Assembly: GCF_001457415.1 (NCBI RefSeq)
Contig: NZ_LN881722.1
Span: 496,001 to 560,000, forward strand
DNA length: 64,000 nucleotides
From: Gorillibacterium timonense
GTDB lineage: Bacteria > Bacillota > Bacilli > Paenibacillales > NBRC-103111
Reading direction: 5' to 3'
Below, piece by piece: positions 1 through 8,747 of this stretch; positions within the stretch are counted from its first letter, which is position 1; each line of letters starts with the position of its first letter. A model generated the notes under the pieces. It did not search any database. It was not told the origin of the DNA and saw only the letters and a program-made list of their open reading frames with translations. Both the position numbers and the translations under genes were made by a program.

Positions 1-726
1 ATCGGCGACGAGTATTTGGGGCGCAATCCCCGCTTCGGCTATTGGCGGGATACGCATATGCGGCTGTTTGGCGATTCCGTGCACTTTCTGCAGCAAACCT
101 TCCTTAATGATTGGGAGTTCGTTACGGGAGAGAAGCTTGTTGATCCCGTCTATTTTCCGGAGCATGGCTGTCTCGGCCAGGAGCGAATTCAGATCATTGC
201 AAGCGGTCCGGACGGGGAGTGGGACACCATTCAGGAGATGTTCTTTGGCGCTATGAGCACGGCTGTCGACCGCATCGATATCGTGTCGCCGTATTTCATT
301 CCCGATCCGAGCATCCTGATGGCGATCAAAACCGCGGCTTTGTCCGGAGTCCATGTGCGGGTCATCCTTCCCGGCATCTCGGATCATCCGTTGGTGAAAT
401 GGGCCGCCTTCGCTTATATTGAGGAGCTCATGAAAGCAGGCGTCCGCTTCTTTTTGTACCGGAAGGGCTTTATCCACGCGAAGATTCTCATCGTCGATGA
501 GACGATGGCTACGGTGGGGACGGCCAATATGGACATGCGGAGCTTCTTCGATAATTTCGAAATGAACGCGGTGATGTTCGACAAGGAGACGATCCGCAAG
601 CTGGATGAGGATTTCCGTGAGGATTTGGTCGATAGCGAGGAGATGAGTCTGGAACGGTTCGCGCGACGCTCCCGAAAGCAGCGAGCGAAAGAAGTGTTCG
701 CCAGAATGCTTTCTCCTCTATTATAA
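1..726 (+). CDS. cls: Cardiolipin synthase, C-terminal part (cut by window start)
   Basis: The reading frame is open from base 1, so the gene begins outside the window. The visible part starts with IGDEYLG, the segment that in cardiolipin synthases follows the first HKD motif. The second phospholipase D motif is complete: HAKILIVD followed by GTANMDMRSF. Family members join two phosphatidylglycerols into cardiolipin at the membrane, using one HKD motif from each half of the protein. The end ARMLSPLL is typical of the family. A second, complete cardiolipin synthase gene lies at 28508-29995, so this organism has at least two. A small gene of unknown function follows 56 bases later and may be co-transcribed. 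Confidence 0.93.
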   Translation: MGDEYLGRNPRFGYWRDTHMRLFGDSVHFLQQTFLNDWEFVTGEKLVDPVYFPEHGCLGQERIQIIASGPDGEWDTIQEMFFGAMSTAVDRIDIVSPYFIPDPSILMAIKTAALSGVHVRVILPGISDHPLVKWAAFAYIEELMKAGVRFFLYRKGFIHAKILIVDETMATVGTANMDMRSFFDNFEMNAVMFDKETIRKLDEDFREDLVDSEEMSLERFARRSRKQRAKEVFARMLSPLL

Positions 727-782
727 TGGCAAGAGACTAGGCAGAATCGCGTTCTAGCATGAAGGCAGAAAGAGGGATACCG

Positions 783-1076
783 ATGGGAGTCAAGTTTGCC
801 CGCGAATACGAAGAGATCGTCGAAGAGCTGACGGATGCGCTGCTCGAGGTGCAGGGAAGCTATGAATTTCTGGACATGACGGATGAGGACTGGGAAGCGC
901 TTGCTGAGAGCGAGCGAAGGGAGTGCATCCGAACGCTGGCCGATGACGTCTTCTATGGCCTCGGGACGGAGCCGGATCTGGAGCTCGGAAACGGGAAAGT
1001 CGCCTATGATGCCCGCAAACACTGGATTCAGGTTGCAGATGGGGACAAGGTCACCCGGATCATCAGGCTGATTTGA
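783..1076 (+). CDS. Small acidic protein of unknown function
   Basis: I do not recognise this 97-residue protein. It is acidic and probably soluble, with a helical N-terminal half (KFAREYEEIVEELTDALLE) and a short C-terminal part ending in DKVTRIIRLI. There is no signal peptide or membrane segment. I chose the ATG at 783 because AGAGGG lies about 6 bases upstream; an ATG at 759 in the same frame has no such site. It sits between the cardiolipin synthase end and a strong hairpin terminator, so it is probably the last gene of that unit. Coding looks real: the frame is clean and the spacing is operon-like, but no function can be given. Confidence 0.7.
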   Translation: MGVKFAREYEEIVEELTDALLEVQGSYEFLDMTDEDWEALAESERRECIRTLADDVFYGLGTEPDLELGNGKVAYDARKHWIQVADGDKVTRIIRLI

Positions 1077-1096
1077 GGGGTACAGGGAAACAGGAT

Positions 1097-1180
1097 AAAA
1101 GCCGCTGGCAACAGGAGCGTGTATTCAAACCGATTCATTCCGTTTGAATACACGTTTGAATCCGGAGCCGGCGGCTTTTT
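1097..1180 (+). terminator. Nested hairpin terminator containing a 13-bp perfect inverted repeat
   Basis: The outer arms (AAAAGCCGC at 1097-1105 and GCGGCTTTT at 1171-1179) form a terminator stem with a T run on the + side and an A run on the other, so it can work for both converging genes. Inside is a perfect inverted repeat, CGTGTATTCAAAC (1118-1130) and its complement (1142-1154), with an 11-base loop. The same arm sequence occurs at 36701-36715. Confidence 0.75.
1118..1154. repeat. CGTGTATTCAAACCG inverted repeat, compact copy
   Basis: A 15-base arm CGTGTATTCAAACCG and its near-complete inverse are separated by only 8-11 bases. The same 15-base arm opens a 92-bp element at 36701-36792, where the two arms lie about 64 bases apart. 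This copy may be a shortened version, or the arm may be a recurring terminator or mobile-element end. Confidence 0.6.
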
Positions 1181-1183
1181 CGT

Positions 1184-1864
1184 TTAATCTACGCTTTGGA
1201 TGATGAGGAGGAGTCCGGCTGCAGTTCGAACCGTTCCTTCGTCTCCGTTCAAGACATTGCTAATGCCAAGCGACTGTCCCATGGTCAGGGTCGCTTCCTC
1301 CAGCGGGTAGAGAAAACCGCTGAGGGTAATCCCTGTCACCTGCGGAGTTAAAGGCAAGAGAGAGACGTTCGCGAATCGGTTCTTGGTCACCGTCAGCGGA
1401 CGGCCCGGCTGCACGAGCGTCACTTCGTTATGCGCATCGACGATGCGGCAGGAGACGCCACGCTCTGCGCATTTCACGAGCAGGTGGACATTTGCCAGCG
1501 AATGGTCGAAGCGGGTTCCGAGGACGCCGAGCAGGGTAATCGAGGAGGGCGAGTCCGCGAGCGCACGCTCGACGGCCATTTCCGTGTCCGTATAGTCCTT
1601 GTCGATCGGATCGCAGGCTTCCATGCTGCGGCTCGCTTCTTCGATGAGGCGGAGCTCCGTACCGCTGACCGAATCGAAATCGCCGATGGAGAGATCGGGC
1701 GTTTGTCCGTTCTCGACAAGAAACCAAGCGCCGTGATCGGCTCCAATCAAGCGGTCGCCAGGCTGGATCTCCGCGAGCGCCCAAGCTCCCAGCTCCCCTC
1801 CACTGAAGATGACGGCCCTCCGAGCAGCTCCGGAAGGTGGGTGTTTGGTGAAGTCTGTTGTCAT
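1184..1864 (-). CDS. thiN: Thiamine diphosphokinase
   Basis: The 226-residue protein has the family's signatures: GADHGAWFLV (residues about 41-50), PDLSIGDFDSV (56-66), the acidic DKDYTDTEMAVE (88-99), and LGVLGTRFDHSLANV (112-126), followed by a beta-rich C-terminal thiamine-binding half. Family members transfer pyrophosphate from ATP to thiamine, giving the cofactor thiamine diphosphate in the cytoplasm. The start overlaps the end of the upstream oxidoreductase gene by 4 bases (ATGA), so the two are translationally coupled. Transcription ends at the nested hairpin just downstream. In Bacillus this gene (thiN/yloS) sits in a different context. Confidence 0.93.
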   Translation of the reverse strand: MTTDFTKHPPSGAARRAVIFSGGELGAWALAEIQPGDRLIGADHGAWFLVENGQTPDLSIGDFDSVSGTELRLIEEASRSMEACDPIDKDYTDTEMAVERALADSPSSITLLGVLGTRFDHSLANVHLLVKCAERGVSCRIVDAHNEVTLVQPGRPLTVTKNRFANVSLLPLTPQVTGITLSGFLYPLEEATLTMGQSLGISNVLNGDEGTVRTAAGLLLIIQSVD

Positions 1865-2634
1865 GCGCGGCTCAGCTCCTTCATCCGGGAGTTGTAAAGC
1901 TCGGCCAGCTGGAACAGCTCGGTCCCGCTATGCGTATTAGCTCCTCTGCTAGTTGATCCGGAGCCGGGCGCGGATACGGGAGATGATACGAGAGCGGGTG
2001 TGGGCTTATCCAGGGCGGAGGCTAACATCGCCTTCGCGAGATCCTCCGCTTGGATCGCTCGATAGAGGGCGAGCGGACCGCGGAACAGGAGGGACAGACC
2101 GCGCATGACATAAGACCCGACTCGTTCCCCAAGCCGGAATTCTTGGCGGTCGCCTAAGAGGAGCGAGGGACGGTAGATGTGGAGCTCGCGAAGCGGGAGC
2201 TTCGCCGTCTCCTCCTCCATCCGGCCCTTGATCCGAGAGTAGAAGATACGCGAGCGCGAATCGGCCTGGGCGGCTGAGATGACATGATAGGAGCGGGCAC
2301 CCGCATCGCCCGACAAGCGCGCCGCCGCCAGGGGGTAATCCAAGTCCACCCGGGCGAAAGCTTCTTGGCTGCCCGCCTTGCGAATGGTCGTGCCGAGGCA
2401 GCAGAAGACCCAGTCCACGGCGAATTCGCTGGAGTGTTCGTCCAGCCGGTCGAAGTCTGCAACCACATAGCGAAGCTTGTCGTGGACAATGGGAAGGGGA
2501 CGGCGGACGAGCGCCGTGACCCGCCCGCAGGCAGGGTCTTCAAGCAGCAAGCGCAGGAGGGAGCTGCCCACCAGGCCGGAGGCTCCGAGCAGAAGAGCCG
2601 AGTTCCCGGATGAAGCGGGAGATGAGACCGTCAT
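1861..2634 (-). CDS. NAD(P)-binding Rossmann-fold oxidoreductase (HTATIP2-like)
   Basis: The N-terminus carries a dinucleotide-binding loop, LLLGASGLVGSSLLR (residues about 14-28). VDWVFCCLGTTIRKAGS (73-89) and YHVISAAQADSRSRIFYSRIKG with the YSRIKG active-site-like Tyr/Lys pair follow, then YRPSLLLGDR. This pattern fits the short atypical SDR group that includes TIP30/HTATIP2. Its substrate is not known. The C-terminal 40 residues are low-complexity (Ser/Gly/Thr-rich). It overlaps thiN by 4 bases; shared regulation is likely but a shared pathway is not evident. Confidence 0.82.
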   Translation of the reverse strand: MTVSSPASSGNSALLLGASGLVGSSLLRLLLEDPACGRVTALVRRPLPIVHDKLRYVVADFDRLDEHSSEFAVDWVFCCLGTTIRKAGSQEAFARVDLDYPLAAARLSGDAGARSYHVISAAQADSRSRIFYSRIKGRMEEETAKLPLRELHIYRPSLLLGDRQEFRLGERVGSYVMRGLSLLFRGPLALYRAIQAEDLAKAMLASALDKPTPALVSSPVSAPGSGSTSRGANTHSGTELFQLAELYNSRMKELSRA

Positions 2635-2659
2635 GGATAGAAGTCAATCCTTTCTGGAA

Positions 2660-2699
2660 AAGCCGCTCGATCCGCAGGAACCGGATGAGCGGCTTTTGA
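2660..2699 (-). terminator. Intrinsic terminator after the deacetylase gene
   Basis: A long stem, AAAAGCCGCTC.ATCCG (2660-2676) pairing with CGGAT.AGCGGCTTTT (2684-2699), has a 7-base loop and A/T runs at both ends. It ends the minus-strand glycosyltransferase-deacetylase unit and separates it from the oxidoreductase-thiN pair. Confidence 0.8.
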
Positions 2700-2721
2700 T
2701 TTTCACAGGGATGAGGCCGCA

Positions 2722-3999
2722 TCAGGCGGCGTATCGGCTTTCCAGTTCTTTCGAGGAAATGGCGATAATCTTCGGCACAAGGAGGTCGGTCTTGGTCTTC
2801 AAGCGATCCTTGCCGTCGGGATGAATGACGTACATGAGCAGACGCAAATAAAATTTGGTGAAGAAGGCAAAGGGACCGGAAGGTAAGTCGAATACGGTAA
2901 AGCCCAGCTGTTCCGGACCTCGGTTGATCAGGGTGATGCCGTAGAGACCCTTGACATCGCGGTAAGCCGGATCGGTTTCGATCAGATGGGTGATCTGCGG
3001 CAGAAGCGCGCGTGTCTTACGAATCATTTGAATCGCGAGATGGGTAGAGTTCCGGCTCGTTCTTCCAAGCTCGAAGAGGGTATCATTGTTTAGGTGCAGC
3101 TCGAGAATCCGATCCCCCTTCACGAACACTTCCCCGTCCTCCAGAGTCAAGGGCTTGCTGTCGGTGTATTCCCGTACCCTCACCTGCAGGAAGGTGTTGT
3201 CCGGATCGACCGGCACGATGTGGAACAGCTTGATGAAGAAGCGTTCCCATGTCATCCACAGCTTGATCAGAACCCGCTTCGCCATGCCGATGGTGGACGG
3301 CTGCCCCGTTAATTGATCGATTCGCGCGAAGGTGTAGCCGAGCGCTTTGAACTCGACGACCGCTTCGGCAAGCGCCTCCAACATAAAGCCGGGAGCGTCT
3401 TCGTCCGCGCCTAAGGTGTCTCCGCTGTCATGAAGGAGGATGATAGCACCGTCGCTCACGCCTTCGGACAATCTCTGCTTTAAGCCGGCGCTGCCGATGG
3501 AGCTGTTCCAGTCGTGGGTCATGAGCGACCAGAGCACGATCTTGTAGTTTTTCTTCAGGATGAAATCGAAGATGTTGATGATTCCCCAGGGCGGACGATA
3601 ATAGGTGGGGCGTACCCCGATGATCCCTTCCACGATGGACGCGGAACGGTCAACATGCCGATGCTTGACCCTCCAGGGCGACATCAGCCAGTTTGAGAAA
3701 TGCGTGTAGTTATGAATTCCGATTTGATGGCCTTCTTCGTGAATTCGCCGGATCAGCTCGGGATGCCTTTCCGCCTTTGATCCCAGAACGAAGAATGTCG
3801 CTTGTATGCCGTGCTCCCTGAGTAGATCGAGCAGCTTCGGCGTGTAGTTCGGGTCAGGTCCATCATCGAAGGTGAGGGCGAGCTGCCTCTTGCCTCCCCG
3901 GCGAATGACTCCGACACTGAGCATTCTCGTCAGGATCCAGGGGAGAAGCATGTAGACGGCAAGGAAGATCAAGATCCCCCAAATCAACTTTTCTTTCAT
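2722..3999 (-). CDS. Membrane-anchored polysaccharide deacetylase with C-terminal YkoP-like domain
   Basis: One N-terminal membrane helix (residues about 7-25) anchors a NodB/CE4 domain. Motif 1 is TFDDGPD (Asp45, Asp46), motif 2 is HNYTH (His96, His100), then RPPWG (about 137) and LLHDSGD (about 190). Such enzymes remove acetyl groups from N-acetylglucosamine-type polymers outside the membrane. After residue about 225 a separate 200-residue region follows (KRVLIKLWMTWERFFIKLF onward). I take it as the domain found in Bacillus YkoP, which is usually beside a YkoN glycosyltransferase, as here. AAGGAGG precedes the ATG by 9-10 bases, and the glycosyltransferase gene ends 37 bases upstream. Confidence 0.88.
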   Translation of the reverse strand: MKEKLIWGILIFLAVYMLLPWILTRMLSVGVIRRGGKRQLALTFDDGPDPNYTPKLLDLLREHGIQATFFVLGSKAERHPELIRRIHEEGHQIGIHNYTHFSNWLMSPWRVKHRHVDRSASIVEGIIGVRPTYYRPPWGIINIFDFILKKNYKIVLWSLMTHDWNSSIGSAGLKQRLSEGVSDGAIILLHDSGDTLGADEDAPGFMLEALAEAVVEFKALGYTFARIDQLTGQPSTIGMAKRVLIKLWMTWERFFIKLFHIVPVDPDNTFLQVRVREYTDSKPLTLEDGEVFVKGDRILELHLNNDTLFELGRTSRNSTHLAIQMIRKTRALLPQITHLIETDPAYRDVKGLYGITLINRGPEQLGFTVFDLPSGPFAFFTKFYLRLLMYVIHPDGKDRLKTKTDLLVPKIIAISSKELESRYAA

Positions 4000-4036
4000 G
4001 GTCTAACCGGTCCTCCTTGATGAAATAACAGTATGA

Positions 4037-5215
4037 TCAGGCCCTGGCGTATAGAGCGTCACTGAGCTTGCGGGGGCGGTTCGCGGCGTCGGTCTCCAGG
4101 ATAGACAAGAGCGCCTCATAGGCGGCATGCTCCCTCCGGCAGCCGGCCGCTTGTCTCCGAAGGCCGGCGAGACGCTCCGGATTTCGAAGCAGCGAGTTGA
4201 GTAGAGCCGCCAGCTCCTTCTCATGCCCAGCTTCGATGGCGACACCCGCTTCGACGAGGAAGGCCGAGTTGTCCGTTTCCTGCCCGGGCAAGGGCTTATA
4301 CAGCAGCATGGGAAGCCCGGTGGCGATCGCCTCGGAGGTGGTGAGCCCGCCCGGCTTCGTAATCAGCAGATCGGCTGCGGCCATCCATTCGTGGACATTG
4401 TCCACATACCCTGTGATGGTGATGGAATGGCGACAATCAGCCAACTCCTTGGCCAGACTTTCCTGGAGCTTGCGGTTGCGCCCGCAGATCAGAACGAACT
4501 GGGCGTCTACGGCAATGTCGCCGGTGAGCAGCAGAGAGGAGCTTTCCTTGGCGATCATTCCGAGCCCTCCGCCCATCAGAAGCACGACGGGCCTTTCCCG
4601 ATCTAAGCCGAGCTTGTCCCGAAGCTTCATTCGATCCTGAGCCATCGTGAACTCGGGACGGACGGGAATACCGGTCACCGAAATTTGGGATTCCCGGATT
4701 CCATGGCTGACGAGAGCATCCCGCACGCGTTCAGACGCGACGATATACCGATCGGTATAAGGATGCAGCCAATAGCTGTGATCGGTGTGGTCGGTAATCA
4801 CCGTGATGGCGGGAAGTCCGGATAACCCGCTTTCCTTCAGCATGGAGATCCCGGCGGCGGCTGGCGGGAAGGTGGTGACGATCACCGTCGGCCGCACCTC
4901 TTGAATCAGTCTCTCCAGCCGGCTCAAGGTATAAAATTTCATTTTGCGGAAGAGCTGGGACATGAGGTTTTCACCCCGGGTCTTCTGAAAAAGATAGCCG
5001 TAGACAAGCGGGAACCGGGTCACCCACTTGGTATAAAAGTATCGGCCCACCGGATGCAGCTTCGGATGGGTGACGGAGGGAAAGTTGACCAGTACGGTCT
5101 GTGCCTCTGGGCCGTACAGCCGCGCCGCCTCCGCTATCGCCCCGGCAGCTTGGATATGCCCGTCCCCCAGGTCGCCGGTCAGGATCAAAATTTTGTGCAT
5201 TTGTCCAGAACCCAT
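4037..5215 (-). CDS. GT28-family glycosyltransferase (YkoN/UgtP, MGDG-synthase type)
   Basis: The 392-residue protein starts with the acceptor-side motif LTGDLGDGHIQAA (residues about 12-24). It continues with VITDHTDHSYW (about 136-146), LLMGGGLGMI (about 215), and the nucleotide-sugar site ADLLITKPGGLTTSEA followed by PGQETDN. This is the MurG/UgtP fold, which moves a hexose or GlcNAc from a UDP-sugar to a lipid acceptor on the inner membrane face. GAGGTG lies 7 bases before the chosen ATG. It forms one unit with the deacetylase/YkoP protein downstream, suggesting they build and then deacetylate one envelope glycan or glycolipid. A paralogue is at 10209-11336. Confidence 0.88.
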   Translation of the reverse strand: MGSGQMHKILILTGDLGDGHIQAAGAIAEAARLYGPEAQTVLVNFPSVTHPKLHPVGRYFYTKWVTRFPLVYGYLFQKTRGENLMSQLFRKMKFYTLSRLERLIQEVRPTVIVTTFPPAAAGISMLKESGLSGLPAITVITDHTDHSYWLHPYTDRYIVASERVRDALVSHGIRESQISVTGIPVRPEFTMAQDRMKLRDKLGLDRERPVVLLMGGGLGMIAKESSSLLLTGDIAVDAQFVLICGRNRKLQESLAKELADCRHSITITGYVDNVHEWMAAADLLITKPGGLTTSEAIATGLPMLLYKPLPGQETDNSAFLVEAGVAIEAGHEKELAALLNSLLRNPERLAGLRRQAAGCRREHAAYEALLSILETDAANRPRKLSDALYARA

Positions 5216-5452
5216 CGTAGGACACCTCGTTCAGGGCGCCAATCATGGCGGAATCGCCTCGTTCGCGCCTTTCTTCATAATAAACCAATTAAACCGGATA
5301 ATGAATGGATATTTCCTTCGAATTGCAAATTATTATCAATGGTTAGTCATTTGGCATTTTGATTCACGTTTTTGAGAGGAGGTTAAGAAATCATGCAAAG
5401 CCTACATAAGGGTACCACAAGGCGAGCCCAGTAGGAAAGGCGGGATAGGAGC

Positions 5453-6424
5453 ATGGGCCCAAAGTTAACATCGTTTTTACAAAATTTATACTGCCGCTAC
5501 CAGGAGGATGAGGTGCCTGCTATGGGCGCCCAGCTCACCTATTACTTGATTCTAGCGATCTTTCCCTTTCTGATCTTCCTTGTGGCGATGATCAGCTTCA
5601 CTCCGTTGTCGCCGGATGAGATTCTCCGCAGCCTGCAGCGATTTCTTCCGCAAAGCTCACACGATACCATCCGCAGCACGCTGATCGAAATTCAGCAGGC
5701 GAGGAGTCAGACTCTCCTTTCCTTCGGGATGATGGGGACCATCTGGTCGGCGTCCAAGGGAGTGGACGCGATCATGAAGGCGCTCAACAAAGCCTACGAT
5801 GAAGAGGAGACGCGGCGCTATTACCAGGTCAAGGGAATTTCGGTCCTGTTTACGCTGGCTCTCGCCGTTTCCATCGCCCTGACGTTCTTTCTGCTCATCT
5901 TGGGCGAATGGGTCGGTAATCAGATGTTCGCCTTCTTCTCGATTCCCGATTCCTTCGACGCGCTTTGGGGAGCCGGCAAATACGCAATTCCGCTCGCGGT
6001 TCTGGCCCTCGTCTTCGTATCCTTGTACAAGTATATTCCGAACTGCCGTCTGACATTCAAGGAGGTCCTTCCGGGAGCAGCCTTCTCGACCTGCGGCTGG
6101 ATTGTCACCTCGCTCTTCTTCTCGTTCTACGTGAACAACTTTGGCAGCTACACCAAAACCTACGGGAGCCTCGGAGGAGTGATCGTGCTGCTTATCTGGC
6201 TGTATCTGAGCAGCGTGATCATCGTACTGGCAGGAGAAATCAACGCGACGCTGCACTTTGATCGCAACGGAAAGACTCGCTCCGTCTGCAAGCGGTTCTC
6301 GCTGCAGATTCCCATTCTGACGAAGAAGAAGCTGCCCAACCCGAACCGGCCTCCGGAGGAGATCAAACCGCTCTATCCGAAGGACGAGGTGCACGAGGGG
6401 AAGAATCGTGTTCCGTTCAAATGA
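5453..6424 (+). CDS. YihY/BrkB-family inner membrane protein
   Basis: The 323-residue protein has about six membrane helices. The conserved N-terminal segment is QLTYYLILAIFPFLIFLVA (residues about 27-45), later comes GTIWSASKGVDAIMKALN (about 95-112), and YGSLGGVIVLLIWLYLSS closes the core. This is UPF0761, often labelled ribonuclease BN in older databases, a label that is not supported for this family. Its role is unknown; a transport or envelope function is usually supposed. The last 50 residues are a basic, proline-rich cytoplasmic tail. A hairpin with T run follows at 6440-6492. Confidence 0.85.
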   Translation: MGPKLTSFLQNLYCRYQEDEVPAMGAQLTYYLILAIFPFLIFLVAMISFTPLSPDEILRSLQRFLPQSSHDTIRSTLIEIQQARSQTLLSFGMMGTIWSASKGVDAIMKALNKAYDEEETRRYYQVKGISVLFTLALAVSIALTFFLLILGEWVGNQMFAFFSIPDSFDALWGAGKYAIPLAVLALVFVSLYKYIPNCRLTFKEVLPGAAFSTCGWIVTSLFFSFYVNNFGSYTKTYGSLGGVIVLLIWLYLSSVIIVLAGEINATLHFDRNGKTRSVCKRFSLQIPILTKKKLPNPNRPPEEIKPLYPKDEVHEGKNRVPFK

Positions 6425-6439
6425 AACTTCCGCATTAGC

Positions 6440-6492
6440 GCGCTGGAGCTTTAGCCGCGGGAAAGCGGTGACTGCTCCAGCGCTTTCTTCTT
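6440..6492 (+). terminator. Terminator between converging yihY-like and gerC genes
   Basis: GCGCTGGAGC (6440-6449) pairs with GCTCCAGCGC (6474-6483), with a small inner hairpin (CCGCGGG/AAAGCGG) and then TTTCTTCTT. It lies between two converging genes. Confidence 0.75.
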
Positions 6493-6540
6493 ATAGGACG
6501 CGGTTCGCTGCGCCATCCCCTGCACCGGAAGCGCCTGTTT

Positions 6541-7650
6541 TTATTTGATAATCCCCGTTCCTCGCATGGTGCAGTCCACCTGAACAGAAAAGTCCATGGC
6601 GGGATATAAGGCCCGCCACTGTGTCCAGTCGCGGTCTGCATCATGGTGGGTTGCCCGGTAACGCAACCCAAAGCCGAGCGGATCGGTGCCGGAGTCGCGG
6701 ATCTTCTCCATAAGCTTCAGGTAATCAGCCGCCATGTGGTCCTGAGTCAGCTTTTCAAGCCGGCCCCATTCTTGGGTACGATAGGAATTGGTGTGCTGGA
6801 GCATGACAGAGGCCTTTATTTTCGCGACATGTCTGAGCTTTCCTTGGGGGGTGCGGAGCAGTTTGTAGTTGTAGCGCATCCTTTTAATTTCCAGGCTGTA
6901 CGATTCGTCTCCATGATGAAAGGAATATTCGCGGACCATTCGCTGCCGAGTCAGCTGATTCAGGAACCGGGTCTCCTCAGGGGTAAGTATCAACTCGATC
7001 TTGGACGTTGCGAGCAGCGCGACCTGATCGACTAGATAAGTTCCCTGAGAAGGACGGACTATGGGCATATAGGGAGTGAGTCCTTTCTCGGTGGAACGCC
7101 GATAATATTCAGAAACCGTAATCGGCATGATGTACGAGGAATTATTCCCCTCGCGGCCGAAGATCAAGATGAGCGAATTGGAGGGAAGGCGTTCGGAAGG
7201 CGGGCTCGTCTTTAAGACCGATTCGGCGGTTGGATCACCGACGCTGAGATAGGCGATGCCTTGGATATCATGTCTGCGCACGAGCCAATCCAAGGAGTTT
7301 TGAATGTTCCGGCTCATCAGCTTCAAGCCGAGGATGAAGGCTTTGGTTTGACTGAAATCCAGATGCTTGTCAACCCGGGAGCCAATCAATCCGATCGCCT
7401 CCGAGATCGTAGCCGCCTCCTCGGACACGAGCTGGAATTTATGAGGCAGCCCCGGCTCGATATGAGAGGCGGGAATTGCCAGCTTTAGTGTAACTTTATA
7501 CGGTTTTTGCGGATTACCCGATTCATCGAACCCGACCGCCACAACAAAAAAACGTTTGTCGATGTCCCGAAACGTGCACCCGGGTAGAAACAGCAGGAGG
7601 GATGCAACGAGCAGAGAGTAAATGACTTTCTTCCAATAAAAGGGGATCAT
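6541..7650 (-). CDS. gerC: Ger(x)C-family spore germination lipoprotein (receptor 1, C subunit)
   Basis: A lipoprotein signal ends in LLFLPGC (Cys about 25), followed by RDIDKRFFVVAVGFD, the normal start of GerC subunits. The 369 residues match the family length. TAESVLKTSPPSERLPSNSL corresponds to the conserved middle of domain 1. In spores this lipid-anchored subunit sits with the A and B proteins in the inner membrane and helps sense germinants. AGGTGA is 7 bases before the ATG, and the ATGA overlaps the end of gerB, so the three genes of this operon (A-B-C) are translationally coupled. Confidence 0.92.
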   Translation of the reverse strand: MIPFYWKKVIYSLLVASLLLFLPGCTFRDIDKRFFVVAVGFDESGNPQKPYKVTLKLAIPASHIEPGLPHKFQLVSEEAATISEAIGLIGSRVDKHLDFSQTKAFILGLKLMSRNIQNSLDWLVRRHDIQGIAYLSVGDPTAESVLKTSPPSERLPSNSLILIFGREGNNSSYIMPITVSEYYRRSTEKGLTPYMPIVRPSQGTYLVDQVALLATSKIELILTPEETRFLNQLTRQRMVREYSFHHGDESYSLEIKRMRYNYKLLRTPQGKLRHVAKIKASVMLQHTNSYRTQEWGRLEKLTQDHMAADYLKLMEKIRDSGTDPLGFGLRYRATHHDADRDWTQWRALYPAMDFSVQVDCTMRGTGIIK

Positions 7651-8747
7651 GAGCTTCTCACCTTTCTGGCTGCCATGACCATGAACAAGACAAGCAGTAT
7701 TTCCGCACCCAGACGAACGAGGAACCAGATGCGAAGGATGGACAGGGAATCGCGAAAAGTTAAGAAGTAAGCGAACAAGACGGTAACAACGATAAACAAG
7801 CCAACGATGATCCAGGAAGCGCCGATAGCGGTATTCCTTCTCGGATCGGGTTTCGCCTTAAGCAGGCCGGATTTAATTAACTCGCAGCCGATATGCCAGA
7901 CGAAGGCGATAAACATGAGCGACAGATTAAAGTTAAGAAAGAGAAACAGGAACAAGACCCGCTCGATTACACCGTAAGGCATCCGCAGCATATCGGAAGT
8001 GCTGATCCAGACAAAGGCGTAGTTGTTGACACCTATCGTCCCATGTAACCCGATCGGGACCAGGAAAGTGATCAGAAGGACGCTCATTCCAACCAATGCG
8101 ATGAAGCCGTAGCGCACCCGTTTGCCCTTCATGCTCGGTTGGAGCCGATTGGTAATCCCGATGCTAGTATATCCCGAGAAAACGTAGGTGGCCGCTCCAA
8201 GAGAAAACCATGCCGGCTTTGTCATGAGATAGTCGGACATCGTGCGGATCGCATCGAGTTTCAAGTCGGCGCTGCCCATTGCTTTAGTGAGAATGATGAT
8301 GATGAGTGGAATGTTCAGCAACAGCATGATCTCCGAGAAGGCAATGACGGAGCTGGTTGAGCGTGTCGCTCCGAGAGCTGTGACGAGGCAAAACGCGAAG
8401 ACGACCAGCAGGTAGGACATATCCGGGAATATGAAGCGGGTTACGATGGTCGAGTATGCAATGATGACAAACGTACCTGCGTTAAAGATCATGATCCCAT
8501 AGAGAACAAGGTAAGGTTTCAAAAACCAGGGGGGGAGATAACCGGCGAGAATCTCCGGCGCTCCTTGCTCCGGAAATAGCTTCAGGGTACGGGTAAAGCC
8601 ATATAGCAGCAGCATCGACAGAGGGAGACTCAAGAGCATGGAGGGGATGGCTCCTGTAAACCGCTGCTCGATCAGGATATGCGGCACGAATAAGATGATG
8701 TTCATACTCATGGTCTTGATCAACGCGATGTAATAATAGCGGTTCAT
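7647..8747 (-). CDS. gerB: GerB-family spore germination permease (receptor 1, B subunit)
   Basis: The 366-residue, roughly ten-helix protein belongs to the endospore germination permease family, a branch of the amino acid/polyamine transporter superfamily. Recognisable segments are PEILAGYLPPWFLKPYL (residues about 60-76), GATRSTSSVIAFSEIMLLL and NFNLSLMFIAF. The B subunit is thought to hold the germinant-binding site within the membrane. The ribosome site GGGAGGAG is 4 bases before the ATG, and the start overlaps the gerA stop (ATGA). It has the usual family length, unlike the extended GerB of receptor 2 at 32054-33499. Confidence 0.92.
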   Translation of the reverse strand: MNRYYYIALIKTMSMNIILFVPHILIEQRFTGAIPSMLLSLPLSMLLLYGFTRTLKLFPEQGAPEILAGYLPPWFLKPYLVLYGIMIFNAGTFVIIAYSTIVTRFIFPDMSYLLVVFAFCLVTALGATRSTSSVIAFSEIMLLLNIPLIIIILTKAMGSADLKLDAIRTMSDYLMTKPAWFSLGAATYVFSGYTSIGITNRLQPSMKGKRVRYGFIALVGMSVLLITFLVPIGLHGTIGVNNYAFVWISTSDMLRMPYGVIERVLFLFLFLNFNLSLMFIAFVWHIGCELIKSGLLKAKPDPRRNTAIGASWIIVGLFIVVTVLFAYFLTFRDSLSILRIWFLVRLGAEILLVLFMVMAARKVRSS